A stretch of 64,000 nucleotides of DNA from Cymbomonas tetramitiformis. Taxonomy: Eukaryota; Chlorophyta; Pyramimonadophyceae; Pyramimonadales; Pyramimonadaceae. Numbering within the stretch: the stretch's first letter is position 1; every line of letters begins with the position of its first letter. Positions 31,419 to 44,630 of this stretch are shown piece after piece. Under the pieces are notes generated by a model, which did not search any database, was not told where the DNA came from, and saw only the letters and a program-made list of their open reading frames with translations. Location of the stretch: NCBI GenBank assembly GCA_001247695.2, contig LGRX02033502.1, forward strand, positions 1-64,000. Reading direction: 5' to 3'. Made by a program: the position numbers and the translations under genes.

Positions 31419-32025
31419 GGTGGGCTTAACACTTAAATGACGGTAACACATACTGATTAGATGATTTCCAGAACGCAAATACCGAATTTCACTAAATTTG
31501 GTGTAACTTTCTATTTACTTGTCGTCGGTCGGGTTGACATTTCTTGCACGTTAAACTAAATACAATTCGCCAACACTTACCGCACTGTTGCCGGCAAGTA
31601 TGGCTGATTACCGACTATATGCATATAATCGGATATAGCCGGTTAAAACGGCGACTTCCGGTATCATGGCATGCACGCCGGCTCGATGTTCAAATACCGG
31701 GGTTGGCCTTGTGAATACTTGAAATGTATAACATTGCGTTTATTGGGTGCCCATAACGTTCAATCGAATATCGTCATGTAATATAATTTGCAGTTCCAAA
31801 GAAATCGCGTTCCTTCGTTCGAGCCGATGTCATGGGTACAATTTTGAGCTAACACGCTTAGGGGAGCGTTGATATGGGCCCGGGGATGTGTCTAGTCAAT
31901 GGAGAAACCATGTGTTCCTCGACAATTTGCCAAACGTGCATTTGGTGCTCATAAACGTGAAGACATGTGCGAAAGCTGATATTCGTACTGATTTTGAGTA
32001 GATCTCATTTAAGTGTTAACGCACC
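31419..32025. mobile_element. Non-autonomous TIR element, about 607 bp
   Basis: The left end GGTGGGCTTAACACTTAAAT (from 31419) is matched in reverse at 32005-32025 (TCATTTAAGTGTTAACGCACC with small differences). The interior is AT-rich and has no coherent ORF. No certain target duplication is seen. Most likely a MITE or a deletion derivative. Confidence 0.5.
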
Positions 32026-32040
32026 GCCTTATGCCAGAGC

Positions 32041-32379
32041 GTTAAGGCGGTCGACACGGCCGACGTCATTTCCGCACGACAACATTCGTTTCAGGACCAA
32101 CTGAAGCTGGTCAAGGATGTGCGTAAGACCGGCGATCACCGCTCTTGGGCTAAGGCACTCAGGGACACCGTCCTTGGTGGTAAGGGAATTCGGCGAGGAC
32201 GACGTCAAGCTGGGGCGCATCGTCATCTACCTCAAGACTCAAATTGAGTACGCCGGCTTGGACACTTCGTCCTTTGACTTCGACGACACCGCTAAGGCGG
32301 TTCTGGAATCGGTGAACGCACTCGTCTACGACACGCTCGTGGAGGTTATCGAGCCAAGGTCGGCACCGGCGGAGGTGTG
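32041..32379 (+). pseudogene. Fragment of unknown protein with frameshift
   Basis: One frame (about 32041-32210) reads VDTADVISARQHSFQDQLKL and VRKTGDHRSWAKALRDTV. It then shifts into a second frame with LGRIVIYLKTQIEYAGLDTS and ends at 32378. Both halves look protein-like and GC-rich against an AT-rich background, as a Gag or other transposon remnant would. I recognise no family. Further open sequence (about 32380-32530) may belong to it. Confidence 0.3.
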
Positions 32380-33419
32380 ATACTTCCTCTTGGCCGACTC
32401 TGCTCATGGCCGTGAGATGGACTTGGCCAAGGCTTGTGTTCCAACTGGTGTGCGTCAATCGCATAAGCAGGAGCAGGCCGCCTTACGGTACGAGTTTGGG
32501 GTGAATCCCGCGGCCCACTCTACCCTTGCGACCAATGCATGGTATCGGTTGCGGCTGATAGTTAGGTCTATCGAAGTATCGGCGATAATTCGACATTATC
32601 TATATCAACCGATATGTCATTGCGTCACTATCACTATCGTTCGACGGTGAATTTTTAAAATATGGAACCATCACTATCGATCGATGGCGCGCCAAAAAGG
32701 TACAACTATCATACGATAGTGCCACGCGGGCTATATGTTATCGTTCGATGCCGAGGCTGAAACTATTTGCCCATAACCGATGATGAAGGCATGTATCCCG
32801 TATTCCGCATGATCGGCCTTGCTCATCCTGATTGAGTGTCCCACGTCGGCGGTCACGGTCTTGGCTATAGTGCAGCTTAGGACACCAACATTTAAAATTT
32901 GAAATTATTGCCCAATGAGATGTGGGAAATGTCAATATGTGGTCCGCTCCCTGCTCCTTGGTGGCAGATGATGGCGATATAAGAACATTTCACTGGGTGG
33001 CATCTTTGTTTCTACCAGTATTTTATTCTCATAGTTTACCATCCTCAAATCATCTCATTCGTCATCACCACGGCCCGCGGAAGGAGGAACGGCGCATCTA
33101 CGCGGCCCGTACGACCCCCCCCCCCGCCCCCTTGTGCGTGCTGGTGGCAATGAGCGTTCTTCGAAGCGAACACGCTCCGAGCTAGTCGTACTTGCGTGCT
33201 CAAGGCAACGGGCTCATAAAGCGTACCCAACAGTCTCCCTTCGACCCAACAGGCACTTGTAAGGGCAATTCTTAACCCCACCCGCCTATTTGGATGGTGT
33301 TGAGAGGTTGTTCAGTGGAGTGGCTCGCATGCATGGTGACCTTCAAAAGTGCACCTCCGCAAAGGCACCTTGAAGCACATTAGGATGGCTAGTGTGAACA
33401 CGAAATAGCTGAACTGTAT

Positions 33420-33515
33420 GTGCCCGGATAAGCTGAGTATGTAGAAACTCTGCGACTGACCACACCGTGCCTGGATGAGCTGAGTATGTAGAAACTCTGC
33501 TATTGGCCACACCGT
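33420..33515. repeat. Direct repeat, 2 x about 48 bp
   Basis: TGCCYGGATRAGCTGAGTAT plus following bases recur twice with few differences. The region 32530-34017 otherwise has no supported gene. A C14 run lies at 33116-33129. Confidence 0.7.
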
Positions 33516-34017
33516 GTAGCGCTCGTAGCTGGTGTGCAGTGTCGACTATCGCTATATTGTCTGAATTTAGCATCTATCTTCGACACCGCTGGGGCGTACT
33601 CAGCCACACCCACGACACCACTCATTCCGACAACGCGTGCAGGGATCACACACTCAGCTGATTTCATTGCTCAGCAGAAACCATTCTAATTCTGTGTGGT
33701 TGTGTTATACCCGACAGAACCGTATCACCTGTGCCACACAAACACTGAAAGAAATGCAACATGGATGACAGCATGGCCCATATGTATGAATCATCTATAC
33801 CAGTGCATCACATATGGCGCACCAACAGCTGGGTCATGGAGTAAGCGCGTTCTGGTGGCATGCCCTCCAGCGGCTCGCTAAATGTGTATAGCAAATTTTA
33901 CCGGCATGGATAATGATGGGAACACACATAGTCACTGTACACCCTACTTTCTACAACGGCAGTACCGGCACGTCAATTGAGGACCACAATAATTGTATGC
34001 TGTTTGCATCCATCATT

Positions 34018-37000
34018 TTACATGATGATCTGTGGCTGCATCACATCAGTTATGATCTCCTTATGTGGCAGCACGATCCCCCCATTGAGGTACAACTCGT
34101 CCAATATCTGCAAACAATCGCACTCGGAGACACAATTACCGAACTGTGGATGCGGATTCCAACATATTCCGCTGGAATCAGACCGTAGGCCAAGGATGCA
34201 GCTCTAAAATAAAATCAGACTTTGGGCCAAGGGTGCAGCTCGAAAAAGATATCCGACTGTAGGCCAAGGATGCAGCTTGAAAAAAGTATCAGACAAGTTC
34301 AAGGATGCAGCTCAGAAAAATGTGTGCATAGTCATCAGACGAGCTTGCACACCTTCACATCTTCGCCAAGCACAGCCATGTTTTCTACGCGCGCCCATTT
34401 GCCAATCACTGATTTCCAACCTGCAGGGCACCCATGAAACTAGCCTCAGCGTTGCCACAGCGCATAGAATGATGCGACTGCTGCTCTTTGTCGTTGCATG
34501 AATGAAAATCACAAAGCCTAAGGCGATGATGCGAGCCGACTGCTGGGGTGGCAAACCTCAGTGTGGCCATGATTGCTCATCACGTTCACCGATGAGGTAT
34601 GAAAGGATTGTCATATAGAGAACTCGCTCAAATTCAAATCAGGAGCCATCAACGATTAGACAAAATCATCACCACCCAGTGTGGATCGCTGGTCACAAGA
34701 GTCAGGGTTTGGCTGAACATGAGAGGGGAAGGAGTGAGCCTGCCGCCTCTAAGCACCTCACCCTACCCTCTTTGCTCCACAGAAGTACATCATCAACATA
34801 GTCATTAGCGCAAAACAGGTAAAAACTTTACTTTAACACTTACATCCCGTGGCGCAAGCATATTTGAATCAGCACCAACGATCCGCACAGCTTTGAGCTC
34901 GTACACACCAGGACCTCGAGCGCACCCCCCATCCGGGAATCTGTATGGTGCATTTGCCCTAGATTGCACGCTAATGCAAGTGCGGGTAAAACTCAAGTGC
35001 GTTTGATAGGTTTCTCAGACCAAAGGGTGTGTGATGCCATGTCTTGAAACTTATCTCCAGTTCGAGTTAGAGCGAGGAGGCTTGCAGTTTGGACGGGTAC
35101 GATCTCAACAACGGCATCAAAAAACATTCTGTCTGAGAAATGGATCCGGCGCACTTGGCTCACCCTCGCCTGTCGTGTCGTGCACTCGAGGGCACATGCA
35201 CGACACAAGGTCCCAGTCAAGGCGGAGGAGCTTGTGGTTTGGGCGGCCAAGGACAGGGCGCTCTTGGGGCCGCACTCACTGCAGACTGCCAGTCACTTTC
35301 ACAGAGGCGCACCTATGATGCTCCCCGTGATGCACGCATGGCTCTTGACACGCACCTGCGCCGCCCAGCACCGTGCATCCGACCACACCTGAACCGGGGA
35401 ATCATACCTGTGAGCACGAGCGCCTTTGTTCAGCCGCCAGATGAACCTCGATCATGACATGCACTTCATGTACCACTCAAGCTACAGGTACCTATTACTT
35501 ACAGCGTTACGTCCACCTGCTCCGGATTTAACTGGAGCTCGCAGCAAATACTAGGGGGTACTTGTGTGAAGACACACCTTAGCCAAGGACCAACAAACAG
35601 CATGCGGCACCCGCCTATCTCTTGATTCTAGGACCCACTCGTAAAACAACTACAAGGCCCACGTGGCCTTTGTGCGATCCGTCCATGGTACGCCTTGCCG
35701 ACTTCTACACAGAGGGGGTGGAGCATGCCAGATTGAAGGAAACCCGCACTGTGTGGTGAGGCTTCTCACCCCATGCAGGATCGCAGATTTGCTTATTCTC
35801 ACTCCAGCCTCAATCACGCAGCCAGGACCGATCTGCACCATTGCCAAGGGCACATCCGCTCTTGTCGACGTCCGATAAACAACAGCATCTCGAAACATGT
35901 CGATTACCAATACAAAGCAGCATCTCGAGAAAGGTCGATGTCCGATACAAATGACGATCAACAAGTGGCGAGGAAGTGGAGGAGGCGCACCGTGACGTTT
36001 GGGCCGAGGCGGCAGCCAGCTCCGATAGTAGCAGTGGGGTCGATCAACACGTTTCCGAAGCACTCCGGGGCGTCGCTCAGCAGTGCGGAACCCTTCTTCC
36101 TGAGCGAACCCTGAAACAGCAACACGAGCCCCCGCCCGAGCACCAAGCACACGGTAAGGGAGCGCGGCGACACGACAGCCAAGCGGGCTGGGGAAGTGCT
36201 GTAAGATCACAGCGAAGAGGGAAGGCAAAGCTGATTTGGGGAGCACCAGGTAAAGACCGAGCCCCAGCATGAAGTCCTTGGGCGAACCGATGTCCATCCA
36301 GAAGCCACTTGAGACCATCGCGAACAGCTTCTTATCCTTTGCGATAAGGGGGAACACCTCCTTCTCGATGCTGCAAAGCGCCGCCCACTCCCCCGATCCG
36401 GCGTGCACGCCCCGAAGGTGCAGCTCGAAAGCCGCCAGTGGAAGGCAAGTGACTTGGAACGATTCAGGCCAAGCAGAGGTGGCGCGATGGCTCAAAGGCA
36501 GGGCAACACGGCGCTGCGTCCAACTTGAAAGACAGCGCTAGATTCTGGTAGAGGACTGCTGCAAGGCTCATACCGTGTCACAGTCACGCGGAGAACCCCC
36601 ATGGAGTCCTTAGCGACGACTTCAGTCGTAAGGAAAGGAATCTATGCTATGAGCTGCGACTATCGGGGCTTTGTGTGCAACAACCTCAGAGCCTGAGACG
36701 CACCTGGTCGGCCTGAGCTCAATGTAGTCGAGCACGGAGGGATTGAATAGATAGATGCCCGCGTTCACCTTGTTGCCGACAAATCCCTGGAAGGCAGCAG
36801 CAAAGCAGACCAGATGATAACGAGACGGATTATGTAACAAAGAGAGTCCCACTGACTGATTCAGGGCAGCGCAATAGGGCCGGAGGTGACACAGCAGAAG
36901 GGCTGAATAGCTTCGAACCGATGACCGGCCAAGAAACAGCGAGATAAGAGAAATCTACTAGGAATATGAGTCAGCAGGAAAACACGGGAGGGGCGCGCAC

Positions 37001-39302
37001 CTGAGGCTTCTCCACAAAATTATCAACGTGTCCTGTCTGTTCGTCGATGACAACAACGCCGTACTTCGATGGCTCCTCCACCTGCGGGTAACCGGGAACC
37101 CGCTTGCATAAGTACGAGTGCATCCGATTCGCTGAAACCCTTGCATCCAACCCAAGCACTCCTTACACCGACGCACACCTGGCATCTAAGCGCACCATAC
37201 CTCTAACCCGTTATTGTCCACACCTTGTGCTTGCGAGATGCTTGCGAGGTGGCTTGGGCAATGGAGTCAAGCGTCTCCCAACCCACTCTTGGTCGTCAAA
37301 CTATCTTCGTATGTGAAAGGTGGTCAGAGGGTCCTGGGACTGATCAGACTGAACGTGCTCTTTCTCGCCTAGACAAGTTGTTGGGATAACGTGAGGCGCG
37401 CTTTTCAAGTGATAACTGCACTTGAAAAGGCCAGTTTCGGGTCGTAGAGGACCCTGAAAACTGAAAGCCAAAACCGTCATTAACCCCTGTTCCTTTATCA
37501 ACAAGAATCCCACCCGATTGCCGCGGTGACCGTCCGACAGACAAGACTTTCCGTATTCTAGAACGAGGTAGGAAACGATTTGATATCGTTCTTGGTCTCT
37601 GAACCCATCACCCTGACCCCCACCCTGAGGGCGGCGAGCCACTGTGGGTCACGATAGAGGTATGTATGTATACACAAGAGTGTGTGCGCGCGCGCATCCT
37701 TGCACTGATTCCTTTGAAGACCGGGATCTTAGATACCAAGCCACTGAGGAAGCGTAGGTTTGCTGCTGCTGCTGATGGCGCCGCTGCTGCCGCGTTCTAT
37801 ACGTGTGTTGGTTATCTTTGAAATGTTTAATACCTTAGTGACCATGATGGTGCCTTCGGCTCCCTTCTCCTGATGGTACGCCAACATCTCCTGCAGGACA
37901 CGCGTTTGAACCAGCTGATCAAAACCAGCAGTGAATGGGTATACCAGTTCTCGGAAGGAAAGGCGGGGACCGCCGCAAAGCCTCGAGCCGCATAGGAGCA
38001 GACTTCGTCGGTTGGGAAGCCAACCACTGACGAAGTGCTGCGAAGCTCTAAGTCGGGGCAAGTTGTGGTAGAATAAAAGGGCACCTTCAATGGATAGTCG
38101 CAAATCACGTCGCTATTGAGCACGAAGAAAGGACTGAGACGAACCAGCGCAAAGAGTGTCAGGAAAGTGGAAAACGGAAGTCAGCAATATCCGGGCCAGT
38201 CACGACAGAAAACTCTCAGGAACTTCTGAAGCTGAAATACGCAAAAGCAACGAATAATTTGCAAATAAGTTTCCGAAGTACTTTCAAGACTTTCGGAACC
38301 CTACCTTCCTGCATCATCGACGAGCTTATCCCTGGCAAGCGCGAGAGGCCCGGCCGTGCCCATTGGCTCTGTCTCCTGTAGGAAAGTGAGAGCGCGAGAA
38401 CCCGGCTCGCATACATTAGCACATCTCTGCAATAGAAGTACCGTGGGGTGAAAGTGGCTGGCGCGTGGGTGTGAAAATACGGAAACTATATCGGGAAAAA
38501 AGTGTTATCCAAAAAGCCTGAACAAGCCTGCAGGACACGAGATCGGTGCGGAGCGTTATCGGGGCGACCGGCAACGACCTCAGCAAGATAGAGGTGGAGC
38601 CTTTTGCTGAACAACGCCGACCGGTTCCCTTTAAACGTTGGTGACTTGCCAATCTTCGACCACCGATGATCTAACTGGTCGAATTCGAAAGCGCGCTCTC
38701 CCGACTCAAGGCGCGAGGCAAGGCAAAGCGCTCACTTGAGAGCAGCTGATGGTCATCCCCAACTTCAGTCCGTATTCCTCAAGATAGCTCAGCAAGACCT
38801 ACAGAAACAGAAGCGCATATTAGATGCAGCTGTTATTTCAGGTGAAGGATGGTCGTCCCCAAAAAATAAGGGAAAGGCTATAAACCCTGAGAACACGACA
38901 TTCCAAATCTTGTGGCTGGTAAATACCTGAGGCTGATAATTGAGGGCGAGGACGACTTCAGTAACTCCTGCTTCTTTCAACGCTTCGAGCTGGTGCAGGA
39001 TGAGCGGCTGCAAAAATGTGGCCGAAGTTTGAGCGTGGTGCTGACGTGCCCTCAAGCCAAGGCTGGAGGTGAGACTTGTTGAATTGCAAACACGCAACAA
39101 CACATCACCTTATTTGCGAAGTCCACTAGGGGTTTGGGAACGGAGAGAGTAAGAGGGCGAAGACGCGTTCCGAAACCGCCGACCAGGATCAGTGCCTGCA
39201 GTTATGCGTCGACTGAACGAGACTGAATTCCGCCTCGACCAAAACTTGCTATTGCTAACACGAATGCAACCAGTAATATAATTGAACAACTCTTACCTTC
39301 AT
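34018..39302 (-). CDS. GMPPB: Mannose-1-phosphate guanylyltransferase (GDP-mannose pyrophosphorylase beta type), 15 exons
   Basis: Makes GDP-mannose from mannose-1-phosphate and GTP in the cytosol, the donor for glycosylation and wall polysaccharides. Exons (high to low): 39302-39297 (Met-Lys only), 39195-39109, 39007-38927, 38798-38736, 38375-38305, 38133-38085, 37890-37834, 37081-37001, 36786-36704, 36370-36247, 36110-35991, 35832-35770, 35355-35313, 34420-34353, 34107-34018. All junctions are GT-AG and keep phase, giving 361 residues, the usual family length. Motifs: [15 protein letters not shown] (nucleotide binding), [46 protein letters not shown], then the left-handed beta-helix repeats and the end [12 protein letters not shown]. 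The C-terminal [11 protein letters not shown] precedes TAA. No lesion is seen; apparently a functional host gene. Confidence 0.95.
34178..34320. repeat. Tandem repeat of about 40 bp in the last GMPPB intron
   Basis: Three to four imperfect units of ATCAGACTGTAGGCCAAGGA followed by TGCAGCTYGAAAAA-type sequence. It lies entirely in intron 14 of the GMPPB gene. Confidence 0.7.
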
Positions 39303-39515
39303 TATTGCCGATTGATGAAAAGGTATAAGCGCCTATATGATTGATGTGCACACCTCCTTAAACAGGAAGGAAACAAGACCTAGTATAAAGTGTGAATAAT
39401 AGTTTATCTATATTTTGTGAAGAGCGACGTCTTGGGTTGGTCACCAACGCAAGCCGCCCGAAACCGAAAGCGAAACGGCATCGGCATCGGCAAAGCATTG
39501 CGATTGACGAACAAT

Positions 39516-41074
39516 TAATTACATTTATACCTATCATTACTGTAGTATATGACGGGCTGCCATGCCATGCCATGCCATGCCATGCCATGCCATGCCATGC
39601 ATGCCATGCCATGCCGAATGTCCCAAACCACCAGCGTAATTCTGGATTCAGAATCTCGATGCGTCCGGGACTTGGTCGAAGCTACACGACAGTCACTGTC
39701 ACCAGAGACACCAGCAGGAAGAGCTCTGCAGAACATGCGACGGAAAACCTCTCTACTTGAAATGGAGTCGGTGCACCTTTCGGGTATAAAGCTCAAACTA
39801 GTACTAAACAGCTGCATTATGCTGTAGCAAAGGATGTGTCCATGACGATCAAACACTTGGATATAGCACATTGATCTTGTGGACGTTAGCTAGAAGCTTG
39901 TGGTTCGAAAGCAAGCTACCTTCCTTTGAACGGAGTCTCGCCAAACTCCTTAAACAGTGGGGTCAGCCGAGAGATGCGAATTTCACAGCTTTCTTTGCAA
40001 TCTACGAGTTCGATTGCAAACCTGGGTGCACCAAGATTTTCTGCGAAGAATACAGTCACCTCTTCCACACAGACGCAACCCACGATAACGAAGTCGTGTC
40101 CCCGAGATCTAGAGCGTCTATCTTCGTCGCACGTGCTTATCGCTCCTGCTGTATGGGTCGTATCCAAAACAGTCTCAAAGTATTCACCTTCAATTCACCG
40201 AGGCCCGCTTAAAACGCAAGCGATAGCTGGTATCATGGAAGGAGCAATTTTGCAAAACATGGTAGGATCTCGTGAAAAATATTTTTCATAGAAGGCACCC
40301 TCCACGGCTTTCTTAAGAGCTGAAAAGGTGTAAAGAACTGTTTGGCCATCGAATTTTTAACATAAGAGAGACCCAAATATTGCCCCGGTGTCTTTCAAGT
40401 ACCCTCAGACGCTCAGTTGGTTGTTTGGGACAGATAATACCAGCCATAGTGCCATGTGCGGCAGCGGCGTGCAAGCTGGCAGCCTGGACCGCTGCAAGCG
40501 CACTTCTTTATGCGTGGTATGTCAGTTTTAGGCTTTGACTACAAAGTGATTCGTGAGAAGCCCTGTAAACTTCGTCGTCCAAGAGAAGTGCGGAAGCGCG
40601 TGGGACGCCTTTCGCAGGCGCCGCTCGAAGGTGCACAAGCTAACTATGTCGGATGTACTCACTCGCCACTTCGAGGTGCCCCTTCTGAAACACTGCAACA
40701 GAAACTCCCTCAGCAACCGCATGTTAACAATGCATAACACGAGCTCACCAATCATAGCAAGTCGCCGAGATTCGATCTCACAGTTGCACACTTGTGTTCG
40801 CCTTCTCTTGCGGCAGACGTTTCTGCTTCGAAACAGGTGGGCATTCTGTCCGCTGTTTCTTTGCTTGAGTTTCCCACTGATAACCCGAAGGTACTGATGA
40901 CCCGAAGGTTACAAGTGAGGCGTGCATAACAGGATCATCCAAGCTTTCACAGAGTCTTTCATGGCTGGCTGGCATTCCTGGTGATATATCCTCCCTTTGA
41001 AGCTGTGGTGCGTTCCTCTTCCTGTTATGATCTCTTCGGAGGTCTTCACTTGCATACGCAACTGCTACACTCAC
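39516..41074 (-). CDS. Possible spliced gene of unknown function
   Basis: Protein-like minus-strand segments occur in order. 41074-40915 starts with ATG and includes DHNRKRNAPQLQREDISPGM. 40750-40560 has KWRVSTSDIVSLCTFERRLR. About 40100-39925 has HDFVIVGCVCVEEVTVFF and SRLTPLFKEFGETPFKG, then a GTAGC donor. About 39830-39620 has LSFIPERCTDSISSREVFRR. The last runs into a CATGC microsatellite. It lies upstream of GMPPB on the same strand. No domain is recognised, and splice sites are not unique, so the model is tentative. Confidence 0.25.
39557..39617. repeat. (CATGC)n microsatellite
   Basis: About eleven CCATG units with one slip. A shorter run of the same unit is at 44811-44836. Confidence 0.9.
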
Positions 41075-41190
41075 CGTGTGGCGGTGCGCAGAGGCACGCT
41101 ACTTTGACTGAGCGCCTTCCTCGCAGCTTTCGAAGCTTTCGAAAAACCTGAAACCATGCCACAGATCGATCGTCTTGGCTTGAACTCCAT

Positions 41191-41414
41191 CTGAATAGCG
41201 GGCAGGCCATACTTGACCCACGGAATTAATGAATACGTGCATTCACCTGAATAGCGGGCAGGCCATACTTAACCCACGGAACTAATGAAGATGTGCATTC
41301 ACCCGAATCGCGGGCAGGCCATACCTAGCCCGCGGAACTAATGAACACGTGCATTCACCTGAACAACGGGCAGACCATATTCAACCCACGCAACTAGCGA
41401 ATACGTGCAGTCGT
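41191..41414. repeat. 56-bp tandem repeat, 4 copies
   Basis: Unit TGAATAGCGGGCAGGCCATA followed by 36 bases ending GTGCATTCACC. The copies diverge gradually from left to right. No coding signal. Confidence 0.85.
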
Positions 41415-44321
41415 AGTTACGCGAGGGCACTTGGGGCTCCTACACCCGAACGAAAGTATGGTGCACACTTATGCTATGCACTCTGCGAGCGAGGATTTCC
41501 TTTATCAGACTATTACGCTTGACGTCGCACTGCTTCGGAAGGACGGCGATTCGGCCTTGAAACGCTCGTGCTCTCGCGGTTTTCCGACATCCGACTCGTG
41601 ATACATGGTTGAAGTGCTTGCAAGATCGTCGGTTGCAACAGTTAAGCAAGCAGAAATTTTCTGCTTGCTGGACACCCCTTGCTGTAGTTTGGCTTAGAAT
41701 TTGGAACGTTGACACGGTCAGCCCATCAAAGTCACCCACTTTTATCTGTGCACCATTAACGTGTTTTCAGTCTTTCACGGGCGGTGGCTTATGTTTGGGA
41801 CAGGTTGCTGCGCTCTCTCGTGGTCGGGCCGCCCTATTCTACTATTACTATCCCAAAGCAAATGGTGCCGGGGTGTGCACTCTTTCTTTTGAGCTCTGCA
41901 TCGGGCATGTGCCTCGCGAGTAGATACTCAAGTCCAGTAATAGAAGTAGTGCCCTTACTTCCCTACTCCACACGACGAGCGTTATCTGCAGCAGCATGGT
42001 TTGCTTGACACCATCTCAGAAGTTCCCTTTACTGACCTTCGGCCTGAGGTGCAGGCTATTTTTTGTGCTGGTTTTTCAGGTGTTGCTTGAGATGGAAGGT
42101 TCTCAACTGATTCGCATTGATTGTAATGCCTTTCTCATGCTTCAGTAGTATTCATGCACTGTAATTGTCTCAGACCACTCATTATGTTGCAACTTCACCA
42201 TGGGAAAGCATTCTTGCACCAAAATTATCATATCACAACTGCTCATCATGCTCCTATATGATGCATTGCCGGATGTCAAGGACTTCAATGTGCTTCCAAG
42301 GAAGATCGATGCTATTCAATGACAGATCATTTTGTGAGCGGTGGATACAAGACAGGGTCGCTTACGTAGCAAACTCATCATGTCATCACATCCTCACAGC
42401 ATGTACTTACCACATCATGCCATCATCATGTTAAAGGCTCATTTTGTCACAATGCGACAGAAGTGCCGTAATGACTGTATGTCATCATATCATATCGTCA
42501 TTACGACGGAGAGTCGTTTCATCATTGCACTACTGTGCCATTATGCTCAGCCAGTCGTGTATTTCCTCCCTCAATGCGAATACTTTTGTGCCAGCTGAAT
42601 TCCTGTGTGCTTGCTTTCATAGCTCCACCTCTGCAGAGAAAGCAACAGTTATATCTCAGAGCAGGTTGACGCCAATTCCCAGGGCAGGGTTCATCCCGAT
42701 ACCAGAGCCATATGGCACTTGGGAATGAGCCCACGGCCGTTGTCCCTCTTCTTCTTTTGGAACCAGCAAGGAATGACATGGCATATTTATGGTCACAACC
42801 AACTCGGCTACTCACTGCACTAACCCTGGCACTGCCACCGATTGCATCTCTCAATGCTATTATCTTGGGAGTACCAGGCAGCATTACTATATGTGCACAT
42901 TATCTTTCATAAAGTTTAAATGTTCGTGGCCGTACCAGATGTATTGCCGCTTTAGCCTCCTCGATGTGGCTGTGCTCTCGCAGGGCACAGATTCCGTCTC
43001 CGCAGTGTACCTCTGCCCTCAGGCATTGGTCATCAGCCCCATTATGTTAATTGGCCTCATTTGGACTTTCCAACAAGGTGAGCTCCTGAGCATGACACTG
43101 CATATGTATTCACCTAGTGGCATAGAAACTTATTGGCTTATGATGCAGTGCATGAATGAGTCTTGAGCGATGAGAGCTGCCATGCAATATAATGTAAGCA
43201 CTCATCTTCCTGGGGGGAATGCTTACTTAATGCGCTCATTATAAAAGTAACTTGAAGTCCTAATGCACTTATTGTAGAAATGAATGTATGTTTCGATGTA
43301 CTTATTGTAAAAAATATGGTAAAATCTGTGAGGTATTTTGCAGAAAACTCAAGGACAACATTGATGGGACCTCCTGCTTCGGTGACAGTGATTTTGGAAA
43401 GAGGGTATTTCTGTGTGGACCTTACAGGAAAATTCAGCATTGGCCATGGCGACATTGGCCACTGTTCATGCAAGAACCACCAGCTCGGTTCCGTGCCCCC
43501 AAAAATGACCTTGTATAGTATTTTAAAGCATAGTGTGTGGGGGCCACATCATCCGGCATGTTTGTATGCCATGCGTGTGTGGTTGAGTCCTTATGTCCTT
43601 CATCTATGCAGTCAGTGCAACTCACCCAAATGAGTGGACAATTTTCATTCCCTGAAATTTGTGGGATTTGTAGTTTTAAGAAAATACATCCTGGTGTATA
43701 TGAATAAGATGTGGGAAGTATTCTACGGTGTACATGACTTAAGTGTCACAGGAAGGGTGATGAAGATAATTTGGAAACCTTTAGTAACATCATGTTCGTG
43801 TTCACCATATAATACTTTCATTAATATAGAACAAGATTCCACAATCATACCCTACAGAGTTGTAAGAATCTTTCCATGTGAGCTTTTCCGTAGTGATATA
43901 ATGATAAGTAAGGGTGGGAATTGACCAGTTGATGATTTAAGATGACTGGTACATATAAGATATACACAATCAAATCGATTTCAAGGTAAAATGAATTACT
44001 GTAATATTGAAACGAATATTTAGAAAATTTACTGAACCATTTGATCGGGCGGGAACACGAAAAATCTCGCAACGCAATCCGGAGGGAGTTGAATCCCCGA
44101 GCGGAAGTGGGGTAAGGACCACACAATTCCACTTGAGAGTTGTCAGGACACACATAGATGCGGTGGACTTATGAAATCACAACAAAATACAAATACATAC
44201 ACGATTTAATGCACGTGGCGGTAATACTATTTACTCTGCAACGGAGGCTTATACATAGACATTAAATGTAGACAAACATCACGATTTAAACCCATCTCAT
44301 TACTGAATATTTATTTGATAC
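41415..44321. other. Long stretch without a supported gene
   Basis: Mixed-composition, then AT-rich sequence. ORFs are short and overlap on both strands; I see no family motif and no chain of phase-consistent exons. An intron-rich gene with small exons could be missed here. Confidence 0.4.
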
Positions 44322-44630
44322 GGGTCCCATCCGACGTGGGACATTTTTTTTCGAGCGGATTCCGCAAGGCCTTTGATGGAAACGTACGTGGGAGATCAAA
44401 CTTGGTCGAAAAAATATGGACCCGGACGTGATTGGCGCCAAAGTGTCCATTTTGGGCATTTCGCGGTCGCCGGCAGGTCGCGTCTGGCGGGTCCCATCCG
44501 ACGTGGGACATTGTTTTTCGAGCGGATTCCGCAAGGCCTTTGATGGAAACGTACGTGGGAGATCAAACTTGGTCGAAAAAATATGGACCCGGACGTGATT
44601 GGCGCCAAAGTGTCCATTTTGGGCATTTCG
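44322..44630. repeat. Tandem duplication, period 167 bp
   Basis: The block from GGGTCCCATCCGACGTGGGA to GGGCATTTCG occurs at 44322-44464 and 44489-44630, nearly identical. The copies are joined by 24 GC-rich bases that are absent after the second. Each starts with an inverted GTCCCA/TGGGAC pair. Confidence 0.85.

Noticed and set aside
42165..43924. Short plus-strand ORFs (up to 125 codons)
   Set aside because: No motif, no coherent composition and no splice-phase support.
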